The notes: a model not told the origin generated them from the sequence alone. DNA of 64,000 nt from an uncultured Selenomonadaceae bacterium (GCA_905233135.1 CAJOCQ010000006.1:1-64000), one strand, 5' to 3'; positions 1 to 8,783 are shown, counted from the stretch's first letter. A program made the numbers and translations.

Positions 1-1108
1 CTTCAAAGGAATTTTCGCCGAATTTCAGCGAAATATTTTGCACTTGGTCGGCGTGTTCTTCGAGGTACTTTAGAATTTGAAAATTTTCGGCGTCGAAGAA
101 AAGCTGATTGTTTTCGAGTTTTAGGGGATTTTCAGCCAAAATTTTTTCAAATGATTTACCGTCGGGAATAACTTTCAGCGCAAGTAAAATATTCGTAAAG
201 GTAGAAAAATTGATACCGTCGACGAAAGGCACTTCAAAAGAATTTTCACCGAATTTCAGCGAAATATTTTGCATTTCGGCGGCGTGCGCGTCAAGGTATT
301 TGAAAACCGTCTCGAAGGGATTTTTGGGCGGCGGGAGTTTTTTATTGGCGTCGAAAAAAACTTTTTGGTAGGCACTTCTCAAGGGGTTTTCGGAAATAAT
401 TTTTTTAACAATTTTGCCGTCGTAAGCCACGTGCATTGCAACCAAAATATTTGTGAAAGTTGAAATGTTCATACCGTCGATAAACGGCACGTCGGTAAAA
501 ATTTCCGCGTGCATAATTGAAATAATTTTAACTTTGTTTTCGTTCTTTTCAAGGAAGGATTGCAGATTTGGCGGGAGTAAATCTTTGAAAGTTTCTTTAA
601 CGTTGACAGGCGACGCGGGCGCAGGTGAAATTTTTTCTGCCGAAATTTTAACAGCGGGCTTTTTTGATTCGGCGGCTAAATCGTTTTTGAAGTCAATCAA
701 TTCGACAAGCGCGGGATTAATCTTTAGGTCAAAAAGCAACGCCTTTAAATTTTTATGCCCGTTGCCGTCGGAAACAAGGATAACTTTTTTATTTTGGTCG
801 GTAACAAGTTTAATGGCCGCCAAAAAATCTCTGTCGCTGGAAATTATAATTACCGCGTCAAGTTCGGGATTTTGAAAAATAGTTTTTGCAATTTCGGTAC
901 AGAGCCAAGTATCGGCGGAATTTTTGCCGTAAAAACAATTTTTAATGTTATAGCGGTCGCCCGCCTCAAGATACTTGCTTGAAAGGTTTAATTCATTGCC
1001 GATAATTTCCACGCCCGAAATAAAATACTTGCGGCTGAAATTTTCAATAGCCTGAAAACCAACTTCCGGCTTTATGTTGTCTGCGTCAATAAATATATGT
1101 GCGTTCAA
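1..1108 (-). CDS. NYN (PIN-like) domain protein with C-terminal tandem repeats; C-terminus beyond window edge
   Basis: The minus-strand frame is open from a TTG at 1108 to the left edge (about 369 residues seen). GAGG lies about 8 bases before the TTG. The N-terminus reads NAHIFIDADNIKP, followed by SADTWLCTEIAKT and IIISSDRDFLAAIK. These acidic positions are those of the NYN/LabA-like branch of PIN-fold RNases, so it is probably a metal-dependent ribonuclease (family knowledge). After an Ala/Pro/Lys linker near residue 140 come at least two full copies and one partial copy of a unit of about 80 residues containing VPFxDGxNxSTFTNIL. The repeat is also visible in the DNA (positions 1-60 resemble 228-290). 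I do not recognise the repeat domain. No partner gene is visible. Confidence 0.75.
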   Translation of the reverse strand, partial: MNAHIFIDADNIKPEVGFQAIENFSRKYFISGVEIIGNELNLSSKYLEAGDRYNIKNCFYGKNSADTWLCTEIAKTIFQNPELDAVIIISSDRDFLAAIKLVTDQNKKVILVSDGNGHKNLKALLFDLKINPALVELIDFKNDLAAESKKPAVKISAEKISPAPASPVNVKETFKDLLPPNLQSFLEKNENKVKIISIMHAEIFTDVPFIDGMNISTFTNILVAMHVAYDGKIVKKIISENPLRSAYQKVFFDANKKLPPPKNPFETVFKYLDAHAAEMQNISLKFGENSFEVPFVDGINFSTFTNILLALKVIPDGKSFEKILAENPLKLENNQLFFDAENFQILKYLEEHADQVQNISLKFGENSFE

Positions 1109-1204
1109 TGGAGTTTCCTCAATGTTTTTGTTTTTATTTTAGCACTTCGCGGCGTTTTAGTAAAAATTTTTTAATTTTTAAGTTTAAGATTTTTTAAATT
1201 TTAA

Positions 1205-1442
1205 ATGTTCTTTCTTTTTTCCGAAGCAAAAAAAGAAAGAACCAAAGAAAAAGTGCTTTTACCTAAATTGCGCCCGTTCAACTTTTTTCGCGTCGAGCGT
1301 TGCAGTAAGTTTAATTCTTCGCCGCGTTTTATTTTAGTTGCACTAAGTTTAGTAGGCGACAAAAAAAGGCGTGAACGGGCGAGTTGCACCGGCGCGGCGC
1401 ATCCTGCGCAGGGTACGAGGCGCACGTCCTGTGCGCCTCTTT
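1205..1442. repeat. Intergenic repeat: constant polypurine hairpin tail plus GC-rich head
   Basis: The gap between the NYN gene and the DUF441 gene holds no credible gene. It starts with the hairpin shared by many intergenic elements here: GTTCTTTCTTTTTT, a short loop, then AAAAAAGAAAGAAC, followed by CAAAGAAAAAGTGCTTT. A GC-rich part with GCGCATCCTGCGC and AGGCGCACGTCCTGTGCGCCT hairpins follows. The last of these, with its trailing T-run, may also act as a terminator. Related elements lie at 6936, 9660, 13330, 35776, 50584, 53348, 58088 and 62505. Confidence 0.7.
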
Positions 1443-1444
1443 TT

Positions 1445-1909
1445 TCACTTGAAATGTTGCAACAACGCCATTACAAAATATGTAAAGCCGGCCGCTATCA
1501 ATGGTCCTACTGCAATTCCTTTGAAAAAAAATACGCCCGCCATTGTGCCGACAATTAACGCAGGGATAACGTTGGGATTTTCTTGCATTAACGGTACGCC
1601 CGCTCCGCCCGAAATTGCCGCCAACAATCCCGCTGTTACTGCTACAATTCCTATCGGCGTTTTGAAAGAATCAATCATCGTTGAAATTGTAACGGTGCCG
1701 TTTGCTATCGGTACCAAAATTGCCGCCGTCAAAATTATTATTCCGAAGTTTAAGCCGTGACTGCCAAAATAATCTAAAATTATTGGCGAGCCGCTGACCT
1801 GCGCGAAAATTTTTATCGCCAAAACTATTACCGCCGCATAAACTACCGTCATATTTTGTCCGACAATGCTTAAAAGTAAAACTGCACCGAGTGTCAAATA
1901 TTCGCTCAT
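1445..1909 (-). CDS. DUF441 (UPF0756/YeaL) family membrane protein
   Basis: A 154-residue, almost entirely hydrophobic protein with about four membrane helices. It starts MSEYLTLGAVLLLSIVGQNM and has the Gly/Pro/Ala-rich SGGAGVPLMQENPNVIPA segment and the LIVGTMAGVFFFKGIAVGP region typical of DUF441/UPF0756 proteins. The family function is unknown. I chose the ATG at 1909 over an upstream in-frame start because AAGGA lies 6 bases before it and the extension would run into galE. It starts 10 bases after the galE stop on the same strand, so the two are probably co-transcribed. Confidence 0.85.
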   Translation of the reverse strand: MSEYLTLGAVLLLSIVGQNMTVVYAAVIVLAIKIFAQVSGSPIILDYFGSHGLNFGIIILTAAILVPIANGTVTISTMIDSFKTPIGIVAVTAGLLAAISGGAGVPLMQENPNVIPALIVGTMAGVFFFKGIAVGPLIAAGFTYFVMALLQHFK

Positions 1910-1919
1910 TAAAATTCCT

Positions 1920-2900
1920 TCAATCTTCGTAGCCGTTGGGGTTATTTTTGTGCCAAGTCCACGCCGTTTCAATTATTTTTTCAACGTCGGCAAATTGCGG
2001 CGTCCAATGCAAAATTTTTCTTGCTTTATCACTGGAGGCAATTAACTGCGCGGGGTCTCCTGCGCGCCGCGCGCCAATTTCGGTTTTAATTTTTTTACCG
2101 ACAACTTTTTCAGCGGAGGAAATAATTTCTTTGACAGAAAAACCTTTGCCGTTGCCCAAATTGAAAATATCTGAATTGCCGCCCGCCCGCAAATAATTTA
2201 ACGCCAAAATGTGCGCGTCCGCCAAATCTAAAACGTGAATGTAATCCCTTATGCAAGTGCCGTCGGGCGTAGGATAATCTTCGCCAAAAATTGTAATGTG
2301 GTCACGCTTGCCTAAAGGTACTTGCAAAATCAGCGGAATTAAATGAGTTTCGGGGTGGTGGTCTTCGCCAATTTCGCCGCTTTCAAGTGCGCCCGCCGCG
2401 TTAAAATATCTCAACGAAACGTAGCGCAGATTTTTTATCCATTTAATCATTTTTTCCATAATTAATTTTGATTCGCCGTAAGGATTGGTTGGCGCGGTTT
2501 TATCGGTTTCAAGGATTGGAATTTTTTCGGGTTCGCCGTAAGTTGCAGCAGTCGAGCTGAAAACAATTTTATCTGCGCCGAATTTTTCCATTGCCTCCAG
2601 TAAAATCTGCATACCGTAAACATTGTTGTTAAAATATTTGAGCGGATTTTGAACACTCTCGCCGACAAGCGAATTTGCCGCAAAATGTATCACGGCTTCA
2701 ATTTTATTTTCTGTAAAAATTTTTTCAAGCGTTGTAGAATTTCTTATATCGCCTTCGTAAAATTTGGCGGCTGGATTAATTGCTTTGCGGTGTCCCGTTT
2801 GCAGGTTGTCAACGATAATAACACTTTCGCCCGCCTCGATTAATTTATAAACTGTATGTGCACCGATATAGCCCGCGCCGCCGCATACTAAGATTGACAT
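1920..2900 (-). CDS. galE: UDP-glucose 4-epimerase
   Basis: 326 residues, normal length for GalE, an NAD-dependent short-chain dehydrogenase that interconverts UDP-glucose and UDP-galactose in the cytoplasm. The N-terminal GGAGYIGAHTV is the Rossmann glycine motif. SSTAATYG carries the catalytic Ser and YGESK the Tyr-Lys pair. NPYGESK, FNLGNGKGFSVKE and RRAGDPAQL match the substrate-binding C-terminal half. The ATG at 2900 follows GAAGGGAG placed in a hairpin loop (2904-2926). It likely supplies UDP-galactose for cell-surface polysaccharide. Confidence 0.95.
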   Translation of the reverse strand: MSILVCGGAGYIGAHTVYKLIEAGESVIIVDNLQTGHRKAINPAAKFYEGDIRNSTTLEKIFTENKIEAVIHFAANSLVGESVQNPLKYFNNNVYGMQILLEAMEKFGADKIVFSSTAATYGEPEKIPILETDKTAPTNPYGESKLIMEKMIKWIKNLRYVSLRYFNAAGALESGEIGEDHHPETHLIPLILQVPLGKRDHITIFGEDYPTPDGTCIRDYIHVLDLADAHILALNYLRAGGNSDIFNLGNGKGFSVKEIISSAEKVVGKKIKTEIGARRAGDPAQLIASSDKARKILHWTPQFADVEKIIETAWTWHKNNPNGYED

Positions 2901-2903
2901 AAA

Positions 2904-2926
2904 AATTTCTCCCTTCGGTCGAAATT
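2904..2926 (-). promoter_or_regulatory. Shine-Dalgarno-presenting leader hairpin upstream of galE
   Basis: On the minus strand AATTTC, loop GACCGAAGGGA, GAAATT: a perfect 6-bp stem with the ribosome binding site GAAGGGA in the loop, 3 bases before the ATG. The same loop, closed by different but still complementary stems, precedes sdhB, fumB, the HPt gene and glmM. The stem changes are compensatory, which supports a conserved RNA structure. Confidence 0.65.
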
Positions 2927-3002
2927 AGGGTTCCAAGGTTCCAGGGATTAGGGTTTAGTGATTTTACACTGGTGCCTTGGTTCCCTATATCCCTAGAACC
3001 CT
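2927..3002. repeat. Intergenic short-unit inverted repeat (galE/glxK)
   Basis: Degenerate units of the type TAGGGTTCCAAGG and CAGGGATTAGGG are followed, after a short spacer, by their approximate reverse complement (CCTTGGTTCCCTATATCCC). The arms would fold into a long hairpin. The outer arm overlaps the 3' end of the glycerate kinase gene and supplies its last codons and stop. It belongs to the same class as elements at 14270, 16783, 17460, 26526, 30246, 30688, 42301, 44655, 46107 and 51170. Confidence 0.7.
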
Positions 3003-4091
3003 AATAATATTTTCAACGGTTGCCGAAATATTTTTTTGCGCCGTCGATTTTTGCATTGCACTTTCTAAAGTCATTGGCTCGCGCAGGATTGAAAAAACCG
3101 CGTCAATATTTTCACTTGCAGAAATATTTTTGACGCCGCCGCCAATCGCTATAACTTTTATTTTTTTGTTAAGATTTTTTGCAAGTTTCGCAACACCTGC
3201 GGGAGCTTTGCCCTGCAAAGTTTGCTCGTCAATGTTGCCTTCGCCCGTTAGCAAAATATCGGCGTCCTTTAAATCGTCGGCAATTTTCAAAGTTTCTAAA
3301 ACCAATTCAACGCCCGGCACAAGTTCTCCCTTTAAAAAAGTTCTGAAGGCAAAACCTAAGCCGCCCGCCGCGCCGTCGCCTGCAACAGATTTTTTTTCAA
3401 TGTTCAAACTTTGAAAAGTAAGTTCAGCAAAATTTTTAATCCAATCGTCCATTTGCGCAACAATTTTTTCGTCTGCGCCTTTTTGCGGCGCGTAAACAGC
3501 CGAGCAACCGTTTTCGCCCGTCAAAGGGTTTTTGACGTCGCAGGCAATTTTAAATGTGCAGTCGAAAATTTCAGGCGGCACTTTGTCACTTTCAATTTTT
3601 CTTGCACGCGCCAAGTCTCGCCCGAAAATTCCTGTACCGAAATTAAATCCCAACGCCGTAAGCATCCCCAAGCCGCAGTCATTGGTTGCACTGCCGCCAA
3701 TCCCAATTATAAAATTTCTGCAACCTTCGCGCAGGGCGGCAAGAATCATTTCACCAACGCCAAAAGTTGTAGTGCGCAACGGGTTTCTCAAATTTTGCGG
3801 AACTTGTGCAAGCCCCGCCGCCGCCGCCATTTCGATAATTACCAAGTCTCCAATTTTTCCAAATTCGGCGTCGATTCTTTTACCGAGTGCGCCGCTTACT
3901 TTGACGCGCTTAATTTCGCCGCCGAGCCCTTCGGTTAAAGTTTTGCAAGTGCCTTCGCCGCCGTCCGCCAAAGGATAAATTTTTATTTCGGCATTGGGCG
4001 CGGCGTTTTTTATTCCAATTTCTGCCGCGCGCCCCGCCTCCAAACTTGTCAAACTGCCCTTGAAACTGTCAATCGCTATAACAATTTTCAC
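2985..4091 (-). CDS. glxK: Glycerate kinase (GarK/GlxK family)
   Basis: 368 residues, usual length for the glycerate 2-kinase family, which phosphorylates D-glycerate using ATP and feeds lower glycolysis. The start KIVIAIDSFKGSLTS, the PLADGGEGT motif, IGIGGSATNDCGLGML and LLTGEGNIDEQT are hallmark segments. The GTG at 4091 is chosen because AAAGGAGG precedes it; the longer in-frame start has no such site and overlaps the divergent pilin gene. The last residues (RVLGI) are encoded inside the downstream repeat, so the natural C-terminus seems to have been replaced or trimmed. A tartronate-semialdehyde-reductase-like gene lies at 34757. Confidence 0.9.
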   Translation of the reverse strand: MKIVIAIDSFKGSLTSLEAGRAAEIGIKNAAPNAEIKIYPLADGGEGTCKTLTEGLGGEIKRVKVSGALGKRIDAEFGKIGDLVIIEMAAAAGLAQVPQNLRNPLRTTTFGVGEMILAALREGCRNFIIGIGGSATNDCGLGMLTALGFNFGTGIFGRDLARARKIESDKVPPEIFDCTFKIACDVKNPLTGENGCSAVYAPQKGADEKIVAQMDDWIKNFAELTFQSLNIEKKSVAGDGAAGGLGFAFRTFLKGELVPGVELVLETLKIADDLKDADILLTGEGNIDEQTLQGKAPAGVAKLAKNLNKKIKVIAIGGGVKNISASENIDAVFSILREPMTLESAMQKSTAQKNISATVENIIRVLGI

Positions 4092-4124
4092 GGCGTCTGC
4101 CTCCTTTACTTTATGAATTTTTTC

Positions 4125-4133
4125 TGATATACT
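4125..4133 (+). promoter_or_regulatory. Extended -10 promoter of the pilin-like operon
   Basis: TG-A-TATACT lies 10 bases before the ATG at 4143. A start site about 6-7 bases downstream of the -10 would leave an almost leaderless mRNA, and no Shine-Dalgarno sequence is visible before this ATG. The upstream TTTTTTC context matches the promoters at 18939, 19283 and 20831. Confidence 0.5.
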
Positions 4134-4142
4134 GCAAATGCT

Positions 4143-4661
4143 ATGAACAAAAATCAAAACGGCTTTGCCACTTTGGAAATTATTTTAGTCATCGGGATAA
4201 TTGCAATTTTTTCAACTGTTGCCGTTCCGAAAATGGCGCGTATCCTTGATAAAGTTGCTCTTGACTACGAATTGAAACACCTTTACAGCGATTTAAATTT
4301 TGCGCGTTCAATCGGCAAATCCTCAATGATTGACGACGGAATTTTTAATACTTTCAAAAACACAGGCAACGGACAAATTGAATTTTGGCTTTACAGCAGA
4401 AAGTATGGTAATGCTAATTTCAGAAACCGTTATCAAATTAGGCGCCCCGCCGTAACTTCGTCCGTTTATTATCGTCACAAATTTATTAACAATGTAAATT
4501 TTGAATTTAAAAACGGCGACCTAATGGATAAAATTACTTTTAATAATCCGAGTCGTTATTCCAGCGGCAGCAATACCATTACTTTAACTTCAAAATATGG
4601 AAATTCTGCACAGATTAAATTTGACAGTGTAGGACGTTGGCGCGGTACTTATGTTAAATAA
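4143..4661 (+). CDS. Type IV pilin-like / pseudopilin protein (GspH/ComGD-like)
   Basis: 172 residues. The N-terminus NGFATLEIILVIGIIAIFS is a prepilin signal: a short charged leader, Gly before the cleavage site, Phe then Glu at +5, and a hydrophobic helix. It should be processed by a type IV prepilin peptidase and built into a pilus or pseudopilus. The rest is a polar globular domain without a recognisable function. It is first of four such genes (4143-6153) closely spaced or overlapping by a few bases, so they form one operon. No assembly ATPase or platform protein lies beside it; a GspE-type ATPase is at 62714. Confidence 0.8.
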   Translation: MNKNQNGFATLEIILVIGIIAIFSTVAVPKMARILDKVALDYELKHLYSDLNFARSIGKSSMIDDGIFNTFKNTGNGQIEFWLYSRKYGNANFRNRYQIRRPAVTSSVYYRHKFINNVNFEFKNGDLMDKITFNNPSRYSSGSNTITLTSKYGNSAQIKFDSVGRWRGTYVK

Positions 4662-5007
4662 TCAACGCGGCTTTATGTTTTTGAGCGCAATTTTTTTAAC
4701 GCTGATTGTAGCAATAATGGCGCAGATAATTTTAACCGCAAATGCAAAAGTGCAACAGCGCAATTCAACGCTTTACTTTACGGCGGTAAATCTTGCCAAC
4801 GAACAATTTGCAATGCTTGAAGGCGGCGGCAATATTCCCGCCGAAGATAAAAAAAGTTATAACGGTATGAGCAAATACGCCGCGCCGATTATTTTTAATG
4901 TTTCGTACACTCAAGCCGGCAATAAATACACCGTCAAAGTTACTTGGACTGTCAATGGCGAAACAGAAAATTTTGAATCGACAAAAATTATTTCAGGCGG
5001 CAATTAG
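4651..5007 (+). CDS. Pilin-like protein, small
   Basis: 118 residues. Starts with NNQRGFMFLSAIFLTLIVAIMAQI: basic leader, RGF cleavage context and a hydrophobic helix, but without the +5 glutamate, as often in minor pseudopilins that cap or prime the filament. It overlaps the preceding gene by 11 bases, implying translational coupling. The C-terminal part (KYTVKVTWTVNG) suggests a small beta-rich domain. Specific role unknown. Confidence 0.7.
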   Translation: MLNNQRGFMFLSAIFLTLIVAIMAQIILTANAKVQQRNSTLYFTAVNLANEQFAMLEGGGNIPAEDKKSYNGMSKYAAPIIFNVSYTQAGNKYTVKVTWTVNGETENFESTKIISGGN

Positions 5008-5035
5008 TATAGCAAATGCAAAAAGGTTTTTCCAG

Positions 5036-5674
5036 ATGAAATTTAAACTGAATCAGCGCGGCTTTATTTTGGCGGAATTTGTAATGGCGTTGCCGCTTTT
5101 AATTTTGTTGTTGTACGCGCTCGGAACTTTGACGTTAAACAGTTGGAAAATTGCGCGTGAACAAGTTGCAGATTATGTTCTGGAAACAGAGGCGCAGGAA
5201 ATTATTGACAGAATAACGCAAGACGCCCGCGCCGCCTATTCTGTCGAAATAAAAAAATCTGCCGCAGGCATAAATTCTAATTTGGAAAATATTTTTTTTA
5301 TGTGCGATTCTTTAACTAACACCAAAGAAGGAATGGGTATTGACGGCGAACATATTGAATATTACAAAAGAGTTTTAGACCCCCGAATTTATGTTGTAGA
5401 TAATGCGGGAAGCAATATTGATGACTTGTTATTTCACGTTTATTTTAAACGTAGAGAGAATGAAAATAGTTATAATCCCATTGTCGGCGGAAATTTTTAT
5501 GGCAATACCTTTGTTACACAAATGAAATTTTCCAAAGAATTTCTGTCCAAGAAAATTCTGCACATAACTTTTGAAATGCAAAGTGCCAATCGTGAACAAA
5601 AGGTTGAATTTACAACGGCGGTTTATATGCCCGCTTGCGAAGAAATAATTTATTGCGGGGAAAAAATTTTATGA
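5036..5674 (+). CDS. Pilin-like protein (minor pseudopilin type)
   Basis: 212 residues from the ATG at 5036, which has AAAAGG upstream; the longer in-frame reading from 4898 overlaps the previous gene and is not credible. The N-terminus NQRGFILAEFVMALPLLILLLYALG has the RGF cleavage context, Glu at +5 and a hydrophobic helix. The remainder is a polar domain similar in style to GspJ/PilW-like minor pilins; that assignment is by architecture only. Third gene of the operon. Confidence 0.75.
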   Translation: MKFKLNQRGFILAEFVMALPLLILLLYALGTLTLNSWKIAREQVADYVLETEAQEIIDRITQDARAAYSVEIKKSAAGINSNLENIFFMCDSLTNTKEGMGIDGEHIEYYKRVLDPRIYVVDNAGSNIDDLLFHVYFKRRENENSYNPIVGGNFYGNTFVTQMKFSKEFLSKKILHITFEMQSANREQKVEFTTAVYMPACEEIIYCGEKIL

Positions 5675-6153
5675 ATGAGCGCGGCTTTTTTACAATCGTC
5701 GGACTTTGCCTGTTATTGGTTGCCGCAATTTTTATTAAAGGTATCCACGAATTTGAGGCGAATTACGCGCGCGGAATTACCAACTTTCAAGCTGAACACG
5801 AATTACAAAATTTGGCTGACAGTTATTTAATTGAGGCGTCGAAAAATCTCCCTGCGCTTGAACAAGGGCAACCTTACAACATTTTTAATACAGCTGCAAC
5901 TTCTGACAAATTTAAAAATTTAAAAATTGAAGTTTGGGCGCAGAAGCAACATATTAAAAAATTTATTCGCACATATTCAAGCGGCAGCAAATACACTGAC
6001 AACGATTCGGGCGAATTGCCGCAAAATTCAACAATTATAGTAAGCGTTGCAAGTTGCGACAGCCCTTTCATTGCGGGGAAAATGTACCGCCGCGCCTTCG
6101 CTTACATTTTGGAAGATGACCCTGCAACGATTCATTTTCTGAACAGCTTATAA
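5671..6153 (+). CDS. Pilin-like / PilX-like membrane-anchored protein
   Basis: 160 residues from the ATG at 5671, whose ATGA overlaps the previous stop. The N-terminus NERGFFTIVGLCLLLVAAIFI has an RGF motif and one membrane helix. The exported part is polar, with a Ser/Gly/Asp-rich stretch (SSGSKYTDNDSGELPQ). Architecture resembles PilX/GspK-class minor pilins, which often lack the +5 Glu, as here. Last gene of the pilin-like operon. Confidence 0.7.
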   Translation: MNERGFFTIVGLCLLLVAAIFIKGIHEFEANYARGITNFQAEHELQNLADSYLIEASKNLPALEQGQPYNIFNTAATSDKFKNLKIEVWAQKQHIKKFIRTYSSGSKYTDNDSGELPQNSTIIVSVASCDSPFIAGKMYRRAFAYILEDDPATIHFLNSL

Positions 6154-6213
6154 TGCAGGAACAACGCGGCGATTAACGAATTTATTTTTTATTGCGAAAA
6201 AGGAGGCGAGTTT

Positions 6214-6801
6214 ATGAATTCGCAGACAGATTTTAAAAATGAAAGTTACGACGCGTCCTACGTCGATTTAAATAAATTGGTGGAACTGATTAACGAAATT
6301 TTTGAAAAGCAGGAAAGAAATTCCCGCCTTTTAAATCAAGTCCTGCGCGAAAATGTCAACTTTCAAAATCAAGTGCGACAGGGAATGTACGCGGAAATTG
6401 AAGAAATGAAAAAGCAACAGCGCGGCGAACAGTTCACGCCAATTTTAAAATCACTTGCGGCAATTTGCGTGGAATACCGCACTGTTTTAAATGACGAAAC
6501 AATTTCGGCGAATACGCGGCGCACCTTGCAACTTATGTTTGAAGAAATGGAAGACATTTTGGCGGATTACGGCGCAGAAATTTTCAGCTCGAAAGTTGGC
6601 GAACCGCGCCGCCCGCTTATCACAAAAATTATTAACACCATTTCAACCAACATCAAGGAAAATCATAACACCATTGCAAAAAGCCGTCGCGCAGGAGTTG
6701 TACGTAACGGGCGACCGCTGTACAGGGAATTTGTTGACGTTTTTGTTTTCGACCCGACTTTTGAAGATAAGCCTGAAAATAATTCAAGCAACACTGATTA
6801 A
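6214..6801 (+). CDS. GrpE-like nucleotide exchange factor (divergent)
   Basis: 195 residues with strong site AAGGAGG before the ATG. An N-terminal helical, coiled-coil-like region (LVELINEIFEKQERNSRLLNQ) leads into a four-helix-like region, then a C-terminal segment KSRRAGVVRNGRPLYREFVDVFVFDP. This resembles the GrpE beta domain, which normally has a GY..NGRVLRPA.V.V pattern. GrpE proteins release ADP from Hsp70. The next gene is an Hsp70, which supports the call. It is divergent and not in an hrcA-grpE-dnaK-dnaJ context, so it is probably dedicated to the accessory Hsp70. Confidence 0.6.
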   Translation: MNSQTDFKNESYDASYVDLNKLVELINEIFEKQERNSRLLNQVLRENVNFQNQVRQGMYAEIEEMKKQQRGEQFTPILKSLAAICVEYRTVLNDETISANTRRTLQLMFEEMEDILADYGAEIFSSKVGEPRRPLITKIINTISTNIKENHNTIAKSRRAGVVRNGRPLYREFVDVFVFDPTFEDKPENNSSNTD

Positions 6802-6935
6802 AATCGATTTAAAGGCGTCAAATTTGCCCGTAGCGCGGCGTTGAAAATTTTTTTAATACATAAACCTTATCCAAAATTTAAGCACGCCTTAAAATTAAAA
6901 ATACGGCGAATTTTGAACAGAAAAAATAAAATATC

Positions 6936-7069
6936 GCCGCCCAAGGATGGGCGGTCTTCCCGCGCAAATCGCGTGACGCGATTTCAGCGGGTCTACTACT
7001 AAGCACGCGGTTTAAAGCACTTTTTTCTTTGGTACTTTCTTTTTTTTGCTTCGGAAAAAAAGAAAGTAC
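6936..7069 (+). repeat. Intergenic element, head type B with constant tail
   Basis: Occupies the 329-base gap between the GrpE-like and Hsp70 genes. The head has hairpins GCCGCCC..GGGCGG and AATCGCGTGACGCGATT followed by CAGCGGGTCT. The tail is the constant CTTTGGTACTTTCTTT hairpin closing with AAAGAAAGTAC. An inverted second copy lies at 62505-62658 with the same order of parts. No gene is seen inside. Confidence 0.7.
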
Positions 7070-7130
7070 TTTAAAAAAATAAAATTTAATAACAACGACC
7101 AGTACAAAATTTGGAGGAGATTTTTGTAAA

Positions 7131-8771
7131 ATGAGTACTTACGGAATAGATTTAGGAACAACTTATTCTTGCATAGCGCGGCTCGATTCAAACGGCAACC
7201 CCGAAGTTATCCGCAATAACGAAGACGATTCAAATATGGTAGCGTCGGTAGTATTTTTTGAAAACGAAAATAACGTAGTAGTTGGACAAGCCGCCAAAGA
7301 AAATATCGAAACTGACGGCGACCGCGTCGTTCAATTCGTCAAGCGCGAAATTGGCAAGCACGATAACCGCACTTACGAATTTGACGGCAAAACTTATACA
7401 CCCGTTGAAATCAGCGCGTTAATCTTGACACGCTTAAAAAATCTTGTCGAGGCGCAAGGTAACACTATCGAAGACGTTGTTATAACTGTTCCCGCGTATT
7501 TCGGCTTGGAAGAACGCTCTGCAACTAAACAAGCAGGCGAACTTGCAGGCTTGCACGTTTTAAGCTTGATTAATGAACCGACGGCGGCGGCTTTAAGTTA
7601 CTGCGCACGCCAATTTCAAGAAGACAGAACAATTTTAGTTTACGATTTGGGCGGCGGCACTTTCGATGTTACGCTGGTTAAAATGTCAATGACGCGCAAT
7701 GAACAGGGCAAAGACGTTCAAAAAATTAATGTGCTTGCAACGGGCGGCGATGACAGGCTCGGCGGCAAAGATTGGGACGATAAACTCTTTGAATATATTC
7801 TCAACGCTTGCTGCGAAGAAAACGGCTTGACGCCCCAAGATATTGAGGCTGAAACGCGCCAAGATATTCGCAGTAAAGTCGAAGAAGTCAAACGTAAACT
7901 TAGCAAAAAACAAAGTGCAAAAGTGCGTATCGACGTCAGCGGATCCCGCACTGAAATTACTGTCAAACGCACAGATTTTGAAAATATGACTGCCGATAAA
8001 GTCGCTCAAACTATGAATTTTGTTGAATCAACTTTGCAAAAAGTGCCCGGCGTCGAAGTCGATACAGTTTTATTGGTAGGCGGCTCAACTTATATGCCGA
8101 TGATTCAAAATGCTGTCGAGGCAAGATTTCCCGGCAAAGTTCAGCAACACGACCCCGACCAAGCCGTTGCAAAGGGCGCGGCAATTTATGCAAGTATGCT
8201 TGTTGTTGAAGAAGGCGCAATTACTGAAGGCGACACTTCAGCAAGCGGCGAAACTTCTTCAGATACAACTGCTCACGCCGAACAACTTACCGCAAAATTC
8301 GCCGTCGAAGATCAAACGCCCCGCTCTTTCGGTCCAGGCGTTATGGATACCAAAGGCAGTAAGCATAAATACGTGCTTGAAAATTTTATTAAGATTGGCG
8401 AAAAAATGCCCGCCGTTTTTTCAAAAACTTATTACCCGCTCGAAGATAATCAGGAGCGCGTAAGACTTCGCGCCTTTGAAAATATGTCAACCGAAGATAC
8501 TTTAATTCCGAGCGTCGACGAAGACGGCAACCCCCAAGCTACCGACCCCGCAAATGCCGTTAAACTTTTGGGCGAATTGGTTGTAAACTTGCCGCCCGAA
8601 ACTGCGCGCAATACGCCAATCAAAGTTACTTTTAAAGTTGACGCAAGCGGCGTTCACGTCGAGGCAGTCAATACTAAAACTAATGAAGTATTTGAAACTT
8701 TCCTGCGCACCGAATCCGATATTGACGTTGACAACAGCGCGGTTCATCAGCTTAGAATTTCCGCAGATTGA
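7131..8771 (+). CDS. Hsp70-family chaperone with shortened C-terminus (DnaK-like)
   Basis: 546 residues against about 610-640 for DnaK. The ATPase domain is intact: GIDLGTTYSCIA phosphate loop 1, NEPTAAALSY, DLGGGTFDVTLVK and LLVGGSTYMP. After about residue 385 there is an acidic/Ser-Thr linker, then a beta-rich region (about 400-546) that could be the substrate-binding beta domain. The C-terminal helical lid is missing. The ATG has GGAGGAG upstream. Lidless Hsp70s occur as specialised paralogues such as HscC (family knowledge). The neighbours suggest a self-contained machine: GrpE-like upstream, J-like zinc-ribbon protein downstream. Confidence 0.9.
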   Translation: MSTYGIDLGTTYSCIARLDSNGNPEVIRNNEDDSNMVASVVFFENENNVVVGQAAKENIETDGDRVVQFVKREIGKHDNRTYEFDGKTYTPVEISALILTRLKNLVEAQGNTIEDVVITVPAYFGLEERSATKQAGELAGLHVLSLINEPTAAALSYCARQFQEDRTILVYDLGGGTFDVTLVKMSMTRNEQGKDVQKINVLATGGDDRLGGKDWDDKLFEYILNACCEENGLTPQDIEAETRQDIRSKVEEVKRKLSKKQSAKVRIDVSGSRTEITVKRTDFENMTADKVAQTMNFVESTLQKVPGVEVDTVLLVGGSTYMPMIQNAVEARFPGKVQQHDPDQAVAKGAAIYASMLVVEEGAITEGDTSASGETSSDTTAHAEQLTAKFAVEDQTPRSFGPGVMDTKGSKHKYVLENFIKIGEKMPAVFSKTYYPLEDNQERVRLRAFENMSTEDTLIPSVDEDGNPQATDPANAVKLLGELVVNLPPETARNTPIKVTFKVDASGVHVEAVNTKTNEVFETFLRTESDIDVDNSAVHQLRISAD

Positions 8772-8783
8772 AATAAAATTTTT

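Noticed and set aside
1371..1760. Long plus-strand open frames opposite the DUF441 and other genes (also 3411-3938, 31435-31956, 36054-36833)
   Set aside because: They lie antisense to genes with clear family motifs and have no ribosome binding sites or recognisable domains; they arise from codon bias.
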